Shown: piece by piece, positions 8,778-17,756 of the stretch
Layout: the number at the start of each line of letters is the position of its first letter
How positions within the stretch are numbered: the first letter of the stretch is position 1
NCBI GenBank assembly: GCA_019417325.1
Contig: DXVO01000035.1
Coordinates: 1-41,921 of the forward strand
DNA length: 41,921 nucleotides
DNA from: Parabacteroides sp.
Lineage (GTDB): Bacteria > Bacteroidota > Bacteroidia > Bacteroidales > Tannerellaceae
Reading direction: 5' to 3'
The notes under the pieces: model-generated
Seen by the model: the letters and a program-made list of their open reading frames with translations, nothing else
What the model was told of the DNA's origin: nothing
Database searches by the model: none
Program-made: the position numbers and the translations under genes

Positions 8778-9437
8778 TTATTGATTGTCTACCACGAGCC
8801 CGTCTTTGATGTGAATCACCCTGTCGGTATCTGCCGCCAGTTGCTCATCATGTGTTACAATAACGAATGTCTGTTGCATTTGGTTACGCAGGTCAAAGAA
8901 AAGGGCATGTAATTCTTCTTTATTTTTTGTATCCAGACTACCAGACGGCTCGTCGGCAAGAATAACCGATGGCCTGTTTATCAGGGCGCGTGCTACAGCA
9001 ACCCGCTGCTTTTCCCCTCCTGACAGTTCGTTCGGTTTATGCGACATACGGTCGGTTAGTTTCAGGAAATCCAATATCTCTTTTGCACGTTTCTCGGCCA
9101 TACTTGCTTTTTCTTTTGCAATTAAAGCCGGAATCATTACGTTCTCCAAAGCTGTGAATTCCGGAAGCAATTGATGGAACTGGAATACAAAACCAATATG
9201 TTTGTTACGGAAAGCCGCCAGTTTTTCCTCTGAGAGTTTTCCGGTTTCCGTACCGTTTATATAAAGTTTTCCGCCATCCGGCGAATCGAGTGTTCCTATA
9301 ATCTGGAGCAAAGTAGTCTTGCCGGCACCGCTCGGACCGACAATCGATACGATTTCTCCTTCATTTATGGTCAGATTGATACCTTTCAGTACTTGTAAGG
9401 TACCAAAACTCTTGGTAATACCTTCTGTTTTTATCAT
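8778..9437 (-). CDS. lolD: ABC transporter ATP-binding protein, LolD-like
   Basis: 219 residues. Walker A GPSGAGKTT (34-42), signature LSGGEKQRVAVARAL (138-152), Walker B VILADE (158-163), D-loop SGSLD and H-loop histidine in VTHDE (H196). It belongs to the LolD/MacB branch (short ATPases working with FtsX-like permeases); LolD powers release of lipoproteins from the inner membrane. No permease gene is adjacent, which is common for lolD in Bacteroidetes, so the partner is encoded elsewhere. The ATG overlaps the end of tcdA by 4 bp. The symbol is by family resemblance; a MacB-type export ATPase is the alternative. Confidence 0.82.
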   Translation of the reverse strand: MIKTEGITKSFGTLQVLKGINLTINEGEIVSIVGPSGAGKTTLLQIIGTLDSPDGGKLYINGTETGKLSEEKLAAFRNKHIGFVFQFHQLLPEFTALENVMIPALIAKEKASMAEKRAKEILDFLKLTDRMSHKPNELSGGEKQRVAVARALINRPSVILADEPSGSLDTKNKEELHALFFDLRNQMQQTFVIVTHDEQLAADTDRVIHIKDGLVVDNQ

Positions 9438-10150
9438 GTCAGTTGATTAATAACGTATGATGCCAGATAACATCCGAAAATGGCAGGCATATAAGACACC
9501 GTTCCGGCTGTGCTTCTTTTGCATTGCTCATTGTCTATCTCGATAATAGCGTCAGGGTTTGCCATTTCCGTAGAGAAAACAGCCGGTATGCCTTTTGATA
9601 TTCCCATACCGCGCAAACGCTTACGTACGGCCTTTGCCAATGCACAGTTGCTTGTCTTGGATATATCTGCGATCCGAACCTGCGAAGGGTCTATTTTGGC
9701 CCCGGCTCCCATAGACGATACGATCGGAATTTTCCGGTTATAAGCGTGAAATAACAGATATACTTTAGGACTGAGCGAGTCGATTGCGTCTACTATGAAA
9801 TCATAGGTTGCTTCCGATAATATTTCTTCTGTCCGTTCATCACGGAGAAACTCGTTCAATACGGTCAGCTTCAGTTTCGGATTTATATCCAGTAAACGGC
9901 GTGCTACCACTTCGGCTTTCGGCATTCCCAATGTAGAATACAATGCAGGAAGCTGGCGGTTTATATTGCTTTCGTTCACTACATCGGCATCGACAATTGT
10001 CATCCGACCGATTCCGGCACGGCATATCTGCTCGGCTGCATAGGCCCCGACTCCGCCTAATCCAACCACAAGCACGTGGCTATGGGCAAGCCTTTCCATC
10101 CGGTCGGCTCCCAGTAAAAGTTCGGTTCGTGTATTCCAGTTGCAGCTCAT
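9434..10150 (-). CDS. tcdA: tRNA threonylcarbamoyladenosine dehydratase (TcdA/CsdL, ThiF-like)
   Basis: About 239 residues. ThiF/MoeB/E1-like fold: NWNTRTELLLGADRMERL at the start is typical of TcdA, then VLVVGLGGVGAYAAE nucleotide-binding loop (27-40), DADVVNESNINRQ (the E1-like Asp/Arg residues that activate the substrate), and TVSYMPAIFG near the end. The enzyme uses ATP to cyclise t6A37 in tRNA to ct6A. I chose the ATG at 10150; the more upstream TTG (10177) lies inside a perfect -7 element and would not be transcribed. First gene of the operon with lolD and the NSS symporter. Confidence 0.9.
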   Translation of the reverse strand: MSCNWNTRTELLLGADRMERLAHSHVLVVGLGGVGAYAAEQICRAGIGRMTIVDADVVNESNINRQLPALYSTLGMPKAEVVARRLLDINPKLKLTVLNEFLRDERTEEILSEATYDFIVDAIDSLSPKVYLLFHAYNRKIPIVSSMGAGAKIDPSQVRIADISKTSNCALAKAVRKRLRGMGISKGIPAVFSTEMANPDAIIEIDNEQCKRSTAGTVSYMPAIFGCYLASYVINQLT

Positions 10151-10174
10151 TATATAAATTTGTAATTTTGGGTA

Positions 10175-10182
10175 CAAAAGTA
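10175..10182 (-). promoter_or_regulatory. -7 promoter element TACTTTTG for tcdA
   Basis: Plus strand CAAAAGTA, minus strand TACTTTTG, full match to TAnnTTTG, 24 bp upstream of the tcdA ATG. No convincing -33 box. Confidence 0.45.
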
Positions 10183-10324
10183 ATAAATCCTCGCCAAAGA
10201 CCGCCTGAATCTATGCATCTTTTAACCAAACCGCCTGATAAGGTTGCAGTTCCTACTGGAATGTTGTAATATTGTGACTTCATTTATGAAACATTCATTT
10301 TTAATTTAATCTTAAACGTATAAA

Positions 10325-12295
10325 ATGAAGAAACAATTTTACTTCATGCTTCTGGCTGTGTTAACGTTTCTGCCTGTAACACAGGTGAGTGCCCAAAACA
10401 ACAAAAAACCTTTTGTCATTCCGGAGTTACAGGAATGGATTGGTGGAAAAGGGATGTTTACCCCTACATCGACATCCCGGGTGGTCTATACCGGAAAAGA
10501 TCCCGAAGTCGCACGGATTGCCCGGCAATTTGCCGACGATTACGAAACGATGTTCGGGCGTAAACTGATGGTTGTGCAAGGGCGTGCGGCTGCCGGTGAT
10601 TTCGTATTTTCTTTTTCTCCGGACAGCCGGCTGGGGGCAGAAGGGTACACTGTGCGGATTACCGACCGTGTTTCTGTTTCCGCTCCGAAGGGCAGGGGAT
10701 TGTTTTGGGCTACCCGTACTTTACTGCAAATGGCGGAACAGCAGACTGAATATGCCCTGCCGAAAGGAACGGTACGCGATTATCCCGACTATGCAATCCG
10801 TGGCTTTATGCTGGATTGCGGCCGGAAGTTTATTCCGATGTCTTTCCTCAGGGATTATGTGAAACTGATGGCTTATTATAAGATGAATACCTTCCAGGTT
10901 CATTTGAACGATAATGCTTTTGTACAGTATTATGAACACGACTGGAATAAAACCTATTCCGGTTTCCGTTTGGAATCCGAATATTTTCCCGGTCTGACTT
11001 CCCGTGACGGTTATTATACAAAGAAAGAGTTTATTGCCTTGCAACAGCTTGCCGATAGCCTGGGTGTCGAGATTATTCCGGAAATAGATGTTCCGGCGCA
11101 TTCGCTGGCGCTTACCCAGTACCGTCCGGCGATTGGCAGCGAGGAATACGGAATGGACCATCTGGATTTGAAGAAGCCCGAAACCATCCAGTTTGTAGAT
11201 AGTCTGTTCCGTGAATATCTGGAAGGCTCCAATCCGGTATTTGCCGGTAAACGCGTACATATCGGAACCGACGAGTATTCCAATAAAGACCAGGAGGTTG
11301 TTGAAAAGTTCCGTGCTTTTACCGACCATTATATCCGTTTTGTGGAAGGCTTCGGCAAACAGGCTTGCGTCTGGGGTGCTTTGACGCATGCGAAAGGCAC
11401 AACGCCGGTGAAGTCTAAAAACGTACTGATGAATGCCTGGTACAACGGCTATGCCGACCCGAAAGAAATGATAAAGCAGGGATACGATTTAATCAGTGTA
11501 CCTGACGGTGAACTATATATTGTTCCGGCTGCCGGTTATTATCATGATTATCTGAATACGGAACATTTGTATAAGGAGTGGACACCTGCCCATATCGGAA
11601 AAGAAGTATTCCCGGAAAAACATAAACAAATCCTTGGGGGGATGTTTGCCGTTTGGAACGACCATGCAGGCAACGGTATTAGTACGAAGGATATTCATTA
11701 CCGTACTTTCCCTGCCATGCAGACATTGGCCGTTAAGATGTGGACGGGTAAGGATTGCAAGGTGTCGTATGATGAATTTAATGCAAACCGTTTGGCTTTA
11801 AGCGAAGCTCCGGGAGTGAATGTTGCCGGACGTATCGGCAATAAGCCGCGTGCCGTTTATAATCTTGCCGCTTTACAACCCGGAATGTCTACCGGTTTGC
11901 GTGAGATTGGCTATCACTATACGGTTTCTTTCGATGTACAGGCTGTTGGCGAGGAAAGAGGAACCGAGCTGTTCCGTTCGCCGGATGCCGTCTTTTACCT
12001 GTCTGACCCTGTAAGCGGTAAACTGGGCTTTACCCGGGATGGCTATCTGAATACGTTTAATTACCAGTTCTATCCGGGAGAAAGAACCTCCGTCTCTATT
12101 TCCGGTGATGAAAAATCAACCCGCCTGTATGTGGATGGTCGATTGAAAGAAGAACTGAATATCCAGAAACGTTTCTTCAACGGTGGCAAAGACTCCATGA
12201 ATTATGTTCGTACATTGGTATTTCCGCTTGAAAAGGCCGGTAATTTTAAAAGTACGATTACGAATGTGGAAGTGTTGAACTACTGCAAGCAGTAG
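10325..12295 (+). CDS. GH20 beta-N-acetylhexosaminidase, secreted
   Basis: 656 residues with a signal peptide (about 1-23, cleaving after VSA). Residues 30-150 are the GH20 N-terminal alpha/beta domain, 155-480 the catalytic barrel, which contains RGFMLDCGRKF (159-169) and HIGTDEYS with the catalytic D316-E317 pair; the C-terminal 150 residues look like a LamG/concanavalin-type beta-sandwich. GH20 enzymes remove terminal GlcNAc or GalNAc by substrate-assisted catalysis, usually from host glycans in gut Bacteroidales. It stands alone: divergent from tcdA and convergent with the GH3 gene. No perfect TAnnTTTG element was seen in the 174-bp upstream gap. Confidence 0.9.
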   Translation: MKKQFYFMLLAVLTFLPVTQVSAQNNKKPFVIPELQEWIGGKGMFTPTSTSRVVYTGKDPEVARIARQFADDYETMFGRKLMVVQGRAAAGDFVFSFSPDSRLGAEGYTVRITDRVSVSAPKGRGLFWATRTLLQMAEQQTEYALPKGTVRDYPDYAIRGFMLDCGRKFIPMSFLRDYVKLMAYYKMNTFQVHLNDNAFVQYYEHDWNKTYSGFRLESEYFPGLTSRDGYYTKKEFIALQQLADSLGVEIIPEIDVPAHSLALTQYRPAIGSEEYGMDHLDLKKPETIQFVDSLFREYLEGSNPVFAGKRVHIGTDEYSNKDQEVVEKFRAFTDHYIRFVEGFGKQACVWGALTHAKGTTPVKSKNVLMNAWYNGYADPKEMIKQGYDLISVPDGELYIVPAAGYYHDYLNTEHLYKEWTPAHIGKEVFPEKHKQILGGMFAVWNDHAGNGISTKDIHYRTFPAMQTLAVKMWTGKDCKVSYDEFNANRLALSEAPGVNVAGRIGNKPRAVYNLAALQPGMSTGLREIGYHYTVSFDVQAVGEERGTELFRSPDAVFYLSDPVSGKLGFTRDGYLNTFNYQFYPGERTSVSISGDEKSTRLYVDGRLKEELNIQKRFFNGGKDSMNYVRTLVFPLEKAGNFKSTITNVEVLNYCKQ

Positions 12296-12301
12296 TTCAA
12301 C
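12274..12301. terminator. Inverted repeat at the GH20/GH3 convergent junction
   Basis: GTTGAACTACTGC (12274-12286) and GCAGTAGTTCAAC (12289-12301) are perfect complements. The stem covers the GH20 stop codon (TAG at 12293-12295) and lies between two converging genes only 27 bp apart, so it may end transcription from both sides; no long T-run follows. Confidence 0.5.
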
Positions 12302-12322
12302 TGTCACTTGTTTATTGTCAAC

Positions 12323-14596
12323 TCAATAAGCGAATTCTGCTTGATTACGCTCATCCGCCGAATCCAGTCCTACCCATAAGTGGTAGTCGCCAGGTTCGGC
12401 TTTTTTCTTCATATCGTTGCCGTAGAAGGCGATTAATGCTTCGTCGATGGTAAATGAAACGGTCTGTTTTTCTCCCGGTTCCAATGCCAGTTTGTGGAAA
12501 CCTTTCAGTTCTTTTACAGGACGTGTTACGCTGCCTACCAGGTCGCGGATATAAAGCTGTACCACTGTTTCGCCTTTGACATAACCGGTATTGGTAACAT
12601 CGGCTGTAACCGTGATTTTGCCGCCTTTATCCAGCTTGTTCGTATCCAGTTTCACGTTGGAAACGCCGAAAGCCGTATAGCTCAAACCATATCCGAAAGG
12701 ATAGAGCGGTGTGTTCGGTGAGTCCAGGTAGCTGGATTTGTAGTCCGTATTCGGTGCATCGGCAGGCAAAGGTCTGCCTGTATTTTTATGATTGTAATAG
12801 ATAGGTAGCTGACCTACATTGCGGGGGAACGACATCGTCAGGCGGGCGGATGGATTATAGTCGCCACTGATTACATCAGCCATACCATGTCCTGCCATTG
12901 TACCCAAATACCATGCTTCGAAGATAGCATCTACATTTTCATCTTCCCAGGAAAGGTCGAGCGGGCGTCCGTTTACCAGGACAAGGCCGACCGGTTTGCC
13001 TGTTTTCTTCAGTTCTTTCAACAAGTCCTGTTGTACACCGGGAAGCTGGATATTTGTACGGCATGCTGCTTCTCCGCTCCAGTTGAAATCTTCACCCATT
13101 GCAGCGATAACGAGGTCTGCACGGCGGGCGGTTGCCACTGCTTCGGCAAAGCCGGATGTATTGTTGCTTGTCAGGTCGCAGCCTTGTGCATAGATGAATT
13201 TTACGTTTGTGCCTGCATATTTTTCGGTCAGTCCTTCAAATAGGGAAACGCTCTGGTTGCGGTCTCCTTTTCCTGCCCATTCTCCATTCTGGTTGATTTT
13301 GTCTTTCACCATCGGGCCGATTAAGGCAATGGTAACGTTTTTATTTTTAGAGACAGGGAAGAGCAGGTTGTCGTTTTTCAACAGTACGATAGCGCGGGCT
13401 GCCGATTCACGTGCTTCCTGAAGGAATTCCGGTTTCATGATGGTATTCTTTTCACGCTCCTTATCCAGATAACGGTAGGGGTCGTCGAAAAGTCCGAGCA
13501 GGAATTTCATTTCCAGGATGCTGCTAACCGCTTTATTGATGGTCTCTTCGGAAACCTTGCCTTCTTTTATGGATTCCAGCAGATATTTGCTGAATACGGC
13601 TCCGGTCATGTCCATATCAATACCGGCATTTACCGCCAGTTCGCCGGCTTGTTTCTCATCTTTGGCAACGCCATGTGCCACCATTTCGTTGATACCGGTA
13701 TAATCGGTTACAACGAATCCGCGGAAGCCCCACTGGTTACGAAGCAGGTCGGTCATCAGCCATTTGTTGCCTGTACAGGGAACGCCGTCTATTTCATTGA
13801 AAGCTGCCATAAATGTTGCGACATTGGCATTCTTTGAAGCTTCGTAAGGCGGCATATAGTAATTCATCAATGTATTTTGCGAAAGTTCGGCAGGATTATA
13901 ATCACGTCCCGATTCCGCCGCTCCGTAGGCAGCAAAGTGCTTGCAGCATGCCAACACCGTGTTCAGTTCATTCAACGATTTCCAATCCGTACCACCCTGA
14001 AACCCTTCAATGCGCACTTTGGCTATCAGGCTTCCCAGATAAGGGTCTTCGCCGGCTCCTTCCATCACACGTCCCCAGCGGGCATCACGGGTAATATCCA
14101 CCATCGGGGCAAATGTCCATTGAATACCTTCGGAGCTGGCTTCTGCGGCAGCTATGGCTGCACTTTTCTGCATACGTTCCAGGTCCCAGGAGCAGGATTC
14201 TGCCAATGGCATCGGGAAAATCGTCCGGAAACCATGAACCACATCGTAACCGAAGAGCACAGGTATTTTAAGCCGGCTTTCCGCCAGTGCCATTTCTTGC
14301 AATTTGCGCACACCATCTACGGTATAGGCATTGAATATACTGCCGACCAATCCTTTTTTCAGGTAAGGCTCAAAATCGTCTGTCATAACAGGGCCCGTAA
14401 TATCCCAGTTACAGGAATATTGTGCCATCTGTCCTACTTTTTCTTCCAATGTCATTAACCTGAGTACGGAGTCTACCCGTCTTTCAATGTTTTTGTCTCC
14501 ACTGAAACTTTTCCATCCCGGCACAACCCGCTGTTCGCATCCTGTAAGAGATACCAATAGCGCCGTACCTGCAATTAAAGATTTAATTCTATCCAT
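12323..14596 (-). CDS. GH3 beta-glucosidase lipoprotein (BglX-like)
   Basis: 757 residues. Lipoprotein signal with lipobox SLTGC (C20). GH3 N-terminal barrel with KHFAAYGAAESGRDYN (219-234) and the nucleophile D298 in FVVTDYTG; then the GH3 C-terminal alpha/beta domain with GEDFNWSGEAACR (probable acid/base Glu) and a fibronectin-III-like domain at the end (VQLYIRDLVGSVTRPVKELKGF). Retaining beta-glucosidases of this group clip terminal glucose from beta-glucooligosaccharides. It follows a GH144-type enzyme and a SusC/D pair on the same strand, so the likely substrate is sophorose or short beta-1,2-glucooligosaccharides released by that enzyme (inference). The gap to the GH144 gene is 238 bp and holds a phased repeat array, so it may have its own control. 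Confidence 0.9.
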   Translation of the reverse strand: MDRIKSLIAGTALLVSLTGCEQRVVPGWKSFSGDKNIERRVDSVLRLMTLEEKVGQMAQYSCNWDITGPVMTDDFEPYLKKGLVGSIFNAYTVDGVRKLQEMALAESRLKIPVLFGYDVVHGFRTIFPMPLAESCSWDLERMQKSAAIAAAEASSEGIQWTFAPMVDITRDARWGRVMEGAGEDPYLGSLIAKVRIEGFQGGTDWKSLNELNTVLACCKHFAAYGAAESGRDYNPAELSQNTLMNYYMPPYEASKNANVATFMAAFNEIDGVPCTGNKWLMTDLLRNQWGFRGFVVTDYTGINEMVAHGVAKDEKQAGELAVNAGIDMDMTGAVFSKYLLESIKEGKVSEETINKAVSSILEMKFLLGLFDDPYRYLDKEREKNTIMKPEFLQEARESAARAIVLLKNDNLLFPVSKNKNVTIALIGPMVKDKINQNGEWAGKGDRNQSVSLFEGLTEKYAGTNVKFIYAQGCDLTSNNTSGFAEAVATARRADLVIAAMGEDFNWSGEAACRTNIQLPGVQQDLLKELKKTGKPVGLVLVNGRPLDLSWEDENVDAIFEAWYLGTMAGHGMADVISGDYNPSARLTMSFPRNVGQLPIYYNHKNTGRPLPADAPNTDYKSSYLDSPNTPLYPFGYGLSYTAFGVSNVKLDTNKLDKGGKITVTADVTNTGYVKGETVVQLYIRDLVGSVTRPVKELKGFHKLALEPGEKQTVSFTIDEALIAFYGNDMKKKAEPGDYHLWVGLDSADERNQAEFAY

Positions 14597-14666
14597 TATT
14601 AATAGGTTTAATTGTATTCCTGTTTCTTAATATCCTCTTTTCCGGTAGCTGGGAGGAAGTTGTCAG

Positions 14667-14701
14667 TATCCGGGCAGAAACTAAAAGTTTGCTGCCGGGA
14701 T
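14667..14701 (-). terminator. Hairpin in the GH144-GH3 gap
   Basis: TATCCGGGCAG (14667-14677) pairs with CTGCCGGGATA (14692-14702 region) with one mismatch, and the loop contains AAACT/AGTTT complementarity. It could attenuate or end the SusC-SusD-GH144 transcript before GH3. It overlaps the first copy of the 22-bp array. Confidence 0.4.
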
Positions 14702-14803
14702 ACTTTTAGTTTCATACCTTGAAACTTTTTGTTTCAATGGGTGGAACTTTTAGTTTCAACAGCATGAAACTTTTAGTTTCAGAAATTGGAACTGTCTTGA
14801 AAC
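14677..14803. repeat. Six 22-bp phased palindromic repeats, GAAAC-N5-GTTTC
   Basis: Copies of a 15-bp dyad begin at 14677, 14699, 14721, 14743, 14766 and (degenerate) 14788; the steps are 22, 22, 22, 23 and 22 bp. Examples: GAAACTTTTAGTTTC at 14766-14780, GAAACTTTTTGTTTC at 14721-14735, GGAACTTTTAGTTTC at 14743-14757. The spacers between copies are unrelated in sequence. The array sits 80-207 bp upstream of the GH3 start. A dyad every two helical turns suggests cooperative protein binding along one face of the DNA; function unknown. Confidence 0.85.
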
Positions 14804-14834
14804 TAACTGTAATTCTTTTTCCCCACCGTATGAA

Positions 14835-16187
14835 TCAGTTTATACTGAAGCCTAACTTCTTTAATCCTGCCTGTATTTCCGGACAACTCATAAACAAGTC
14901 CCATAAAAGACCGGTGCGGTAGTTCTCAATCATCGGTGCAATCGTACACTGGTCTATAGCCAGATAGCGTTGTGGGAACCAGTTCTCCTGTATGCTGAAT
15001 GCATCGTAGAAACCATATTTGCCCCATAAGCTGTCTCCTAAGTTATAATAAAAATGTTTCATGGCTTCCATCGATTCTTCGGGTGTATAAGGATAACTGC
15101 TGAGTGAGGCAGTCGGGGTGATTACGCCCAAATCGTTGCCGGGCATATGGGCATTGTATCCGTTTACCGAATAGCTGGCAGTCAGTCCCCAGCAGTCGGG
15201 TCCGTATCCTTTGTATCCCTTCGGATTTTCTACACAATAGCTATAGTCTATCAAGACCTGGTTCCGGTTCAGGTCCCAGTAGTTGGCATAGGCATCCGAC
15301 AACCCTCTTGGATTGAGTCCTATGTAGGAATAGTGCGCCCAGAATAAGGGACCTCCGTACTGTTCCGCCCCGTTGAATTTAAGGATAAGCGGATAGCCGT
15401 AGGCTTCCGCATCGCTTTTGATTCCACCTTTGCGCGCCCAGCCGTTATGATAGGCGGATGCCGGTATCGGGTGGGTAGGAGAGGAAGCGGCAAGGATGTA
15501 GGTAATCAGGCATTCGTTATAGCCTTCCAGCGGGAAGTTCATTTCCCAGCCGTAGTTCGGGCTCCAGTGCCAGTACAGGACATCCTGTCCGTTCTGATAC
15601 CAGCTCCATTCCATTTCGTGCCAGAGCGTATCGATTTTAGCGGCTAATGCCTGCTCTTCTTCGTTTCCATTGGCAAAATACTGGCGGGCACAAAGTAAGC
15701 CTTGCATCAGGAAGGCGCTTTCCACCAGGTCGCCCCCGTCATCCTTTTTCCCGAAAGGTTTTACTTTTCCGGTCGGGCCATGCAGCCAATGCGGCCATAC
15801 GCCGTGGAAACGGTCTGCTTTTGCCAGGAAATCGGCAATCTTATGGAATCTTTTTACACCTTCTTCGCGGGGGATAAAACCGCGTTCAATGCCGACCAGA
15901 AGTCCGGCAATACCAAAACCACTGCCTCCTGTGGTAATTACATCCGCATCATTTTCCGGGTATATCCCGTCCATATGGATACGTTCGCAGGCAAGACCGG
16001 AATTCGGTTCGGCCCCTTCCCACATATAGTTGAGGTGCGCATTCTGTATATAGGTCAGGAAAGCATCGTCCGACTCGAATTGAGTGGGACGACCGGCTTC
16101 CTCGGTATTATTTTTTTTGCCTGTACATGCTGCCATCGAAAAGATTAGCAGCAGTGCCAGGATTCTTGTAGGCATGGGACTGTTCAT
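14835..16187 (-). CDS. GH144-type (glucoamylase-like fold) beta-1,2-glucan hydrolase lipoprotein
   Basis: 450 residues; lipoprotein signal with lipobox SMAAC (C21). The rest is one (alpha/alpha)6 glucoamylase-like domain, with typical stretches DAFLTYIQNAHLNYMWEGAEP, TTGGSGFGIAGLLVG, YWHWSPNYGWEMNFPLEGYNE and DCWGLTASYSVNGY. Family GH144 contains endo- and exo-beta-1,2-glucanases; from memory, the Parabacteroides distasonis member BDI_3064 is an exo-enzyme that releases sophorose. The neighbours (SusC, SusD, GH3 beta-glucosidase, sensor regulator) match a beta-1,2-glucan utilisation locus. It is 24 bp after the SusD gene. Endo versus exo action cannot be decided from sequence by eye. Confidence 0.82.
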   Translation of the reverse strand: MNSPMPTRILALLLIFSMAACTGKKNNTEEAGRPTQFESDDAFLTYIQNAHLNYMWEGAEPNSGLACERIHMDGIYPENDADVITTGGSGFGIAGLLVGIERGFIPREEGVKRFHKIADFLAKADRFHGVWPHWLHGPTGKVKPFGKKDDGGDLVESAFLMQGLLCARQYFANGNEEEQALAAKIDTLWHEMEWSWYQNGQDVLYWHWSPNYGWEMNFPLEGYNECLITYILAASSPTHPIPASAYHNGWARKGGIKSDAEAYGYPLILKFNGAEQYGGPLFWAHYSYIGLNPRGLSDAYANYWDLNRNQVLIDYSYCVENPKGYKGYGPDCWGLTASYSVNGYNAHMPGNDLGVITPTASLSSYPYTPEESMEAMKHFYYNLGDSLWGKYGFYDAFSIQENWFPQRYLAIDQCTIAPMIENYRTGLLWDLFMSCPEIQAGLKKLGFSIN

Positions 16188-16211
16188 AGGATGATTATTG
16201 TGAGTGTAAAT

Positions 16212-17735
16212 TTATTGATAATCCGGATTCTGTACTAATATACCGTCGGATTTATCTATTTCATCCTGCGGCAGAGGCAAATAACGGTGTTTATGCTGGT
16301 AGTTGGTTTTACCTGCGGCATGTAATACCTGTGCTGCCGTACCCCATCGAACCAGGTCGTAGAAGCGGTCCGGTTCCAGTCCCAGTTCCACACGGCGTTC
16401 GGCATGGATCGCTTCGCGCAATTCGGTCGGGTTGGTCGTTGTTATTTTAGGAAGGATGGTTTCATCACCGCCACGGGCACGCGCTCTTACCATTTCCAGA
16501 TATTCCAGGGCAGCATTTACATTGCCCAGTTCGTTCGCAGCTTCTGCTGCCATCAGCAGAACATCGGAATAGCGGATCAGGCGGATATTTACCCAGAAAC
16601 CACCTTTCGTAAATTCCAGACGTTTTTCAGGATTGGTATAGGCTTTCTTATTAAAGAAGGCTCCCATAGCCGATGATACCGGAGATTCCCCATAAGGCTT
16701 ATTGGTATTTTCCGGGGTAATAGGATCGTTGGGTGAACGGCGGAAATAAAGCAAGGTTGCATCTTTTCTCGGGTCGCCTTTTTCATAAGCTTTTCCTATC
16801 AGGGAAGTTCCCATATGCCAGCCCCAGCCCATGTTCCATTCGCCGGAACCGCGTACGCCCTGTACTTCACAGAACTGGCTGCCTATATCCGTACTTGCCG
16901 GTTTTGCCGGAGTTGCGGTACACTGCAGTTCGAAAACAGATTCGCCACAGTTTTCGCCTTCATCTGTAAATACCTGGTCGTAAGGAGTATCCAGGTTGTA
17001 CAAGCCGGAGCTGATAACATCGTTTGCCGCAGCATACATATTGCTCCAATCGTTACGCATCATATAAGTACGAGCCTGCAAGGAACGTGCTGCTCCCCAG
17101 GTAAGACGTCCGGTATAAGGGGCACCCCATTTCTGCGGTAACAATTTTACGGCTTCTTTCAGATCGGCATCAATCTGAGTGTAGATTTTGTCGACAGTCG
17201 TTTTCGGGATGTTTGCTTCCGAAGCATCATTGATATGGAAAGTAACCAAAGGTACTTCACCGAAAGCACGTACCAGGTTGAAGTAGGTATAAGCGCGGAA
17301 GAAATGAGCTTCTCCTTTGTTCCGCTGTGAGCCTTCGTCAGTAAGGTTTCCTTTTTCAACCGTTTCAATAACGGAGTTACATTGGTAAATAATAGTATAG
17401 TTCTGTGTCCAGTATGCTTTTACACTGCCGTTGTTGGTTGTGTAGAAGAAGTCGTCGAACATGGCAGCCTGGTCGGCTCCGTCACCGGCGTCACTTCCCT
17501 TTTCTGAGTCTTCCGAGCGTACGTTGTGGATAAGGAAAGCCGGGATACCTGCTGTAATATTGTAATTACGCATCAAGGTATAAATATTAAACACCTGTCC
17601 GTCGAGGCTACCTCCGGGTTTGTCGTCTTCTGTAAATTCTCCGAGCGGACTGCGGTCCAGAAAATCGTTACAGCCTGTAAAAGTGAAGGCTGAAGAAGCG
17701 ATCAATAATGAGACTATATATTTATTAAGCTTCAT
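16212..17735 (-). CDS. SusD-like surface glycan-binding lipoprotein (beta-1,2-glucan locus)
   Basis: 507 residues. Lipobox FTFTGC (C22) followed by NDFLDRSP, a classic SusD start. TPR-rich SusD/RagB fold with KGEAHFFRAYTYFNLVRAFGEVPLV near residue 130-155, and C-terminal RYSDVLLMAAEAANELG, ERRVELGLEPDRFYDLVRWG and HRYLPLPQDEIDKS. SusD proteins form a lid on the outer-membrane SusC pore and bind the glycan. It follows SusC by 21 bp and precedes the GH144-type gene. Confidence 0.93.
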   Translation of the reverse strand: MKLNKYIVSLLIASSAFTFTGCNDFLDRSPLGEFTEDDKPGGSLDGQVFNIYTLMRNYNITAGIPAFLIHNVRSEDSEKGSDAGDGADQAAMFDDFFYTTNNGSVKAYWTQNYTIIYQCNSVIETVEKGNLTDEGSQRNKGEAHFFRAYTYFNLVRAFGEVPLVTFHINDASEANIPKTTVDKIYTQIDADLKEAVKLLPQKWGAPYTGRLTWGAARSLQARTYMMRNDWSNMYAAANDVISSGLYNLDTPYDQVFTDEGENCGESVFELQCTATPAKPASTDIGSQFCEVQGVRGSGEWNMGWGWHMGTSLIGKAYEKGDPRKDATLLYFRRSPNDPITPENTNKPYGESPVSSAMGAFFNKKAYTNPEKRLEFTKGGFWVNIRLIRYSDVLLMAAEAANELGNVNAALEYLEMVRARARGGDETILPKITTTNPTELREAIHAERRVELGLEPDRFYDLVRWGTAAQVLHAAGKTNYQHKHRYLPLPQDEIDKSDGILVQNPDYQ

Positions 17736-17756
17736 AACTTATTAGTTTAAATGGAA

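Noticed and set aside
13877..14458. 193-codon open frame on the plus strand inside the GH3 gene
   Set aside because: Lies fully antisense to a convincing GH3 gene, has Cys/His-rich low-complexity translation and no family resemblance; a shadow frame.
6129..14652. 13-bp match TTTCCGGTAGCTG at two distant gaps
   Set aside because: Matches of this length are expected by chance in a window of this size, and neither copy has a consistent position relative to genes.
14677..14803. CRISPR array
   Set aside because: Repeat units are 15 bp with 7-bp gaps, far too short for CRISPR spacers, and there are no cas genes.
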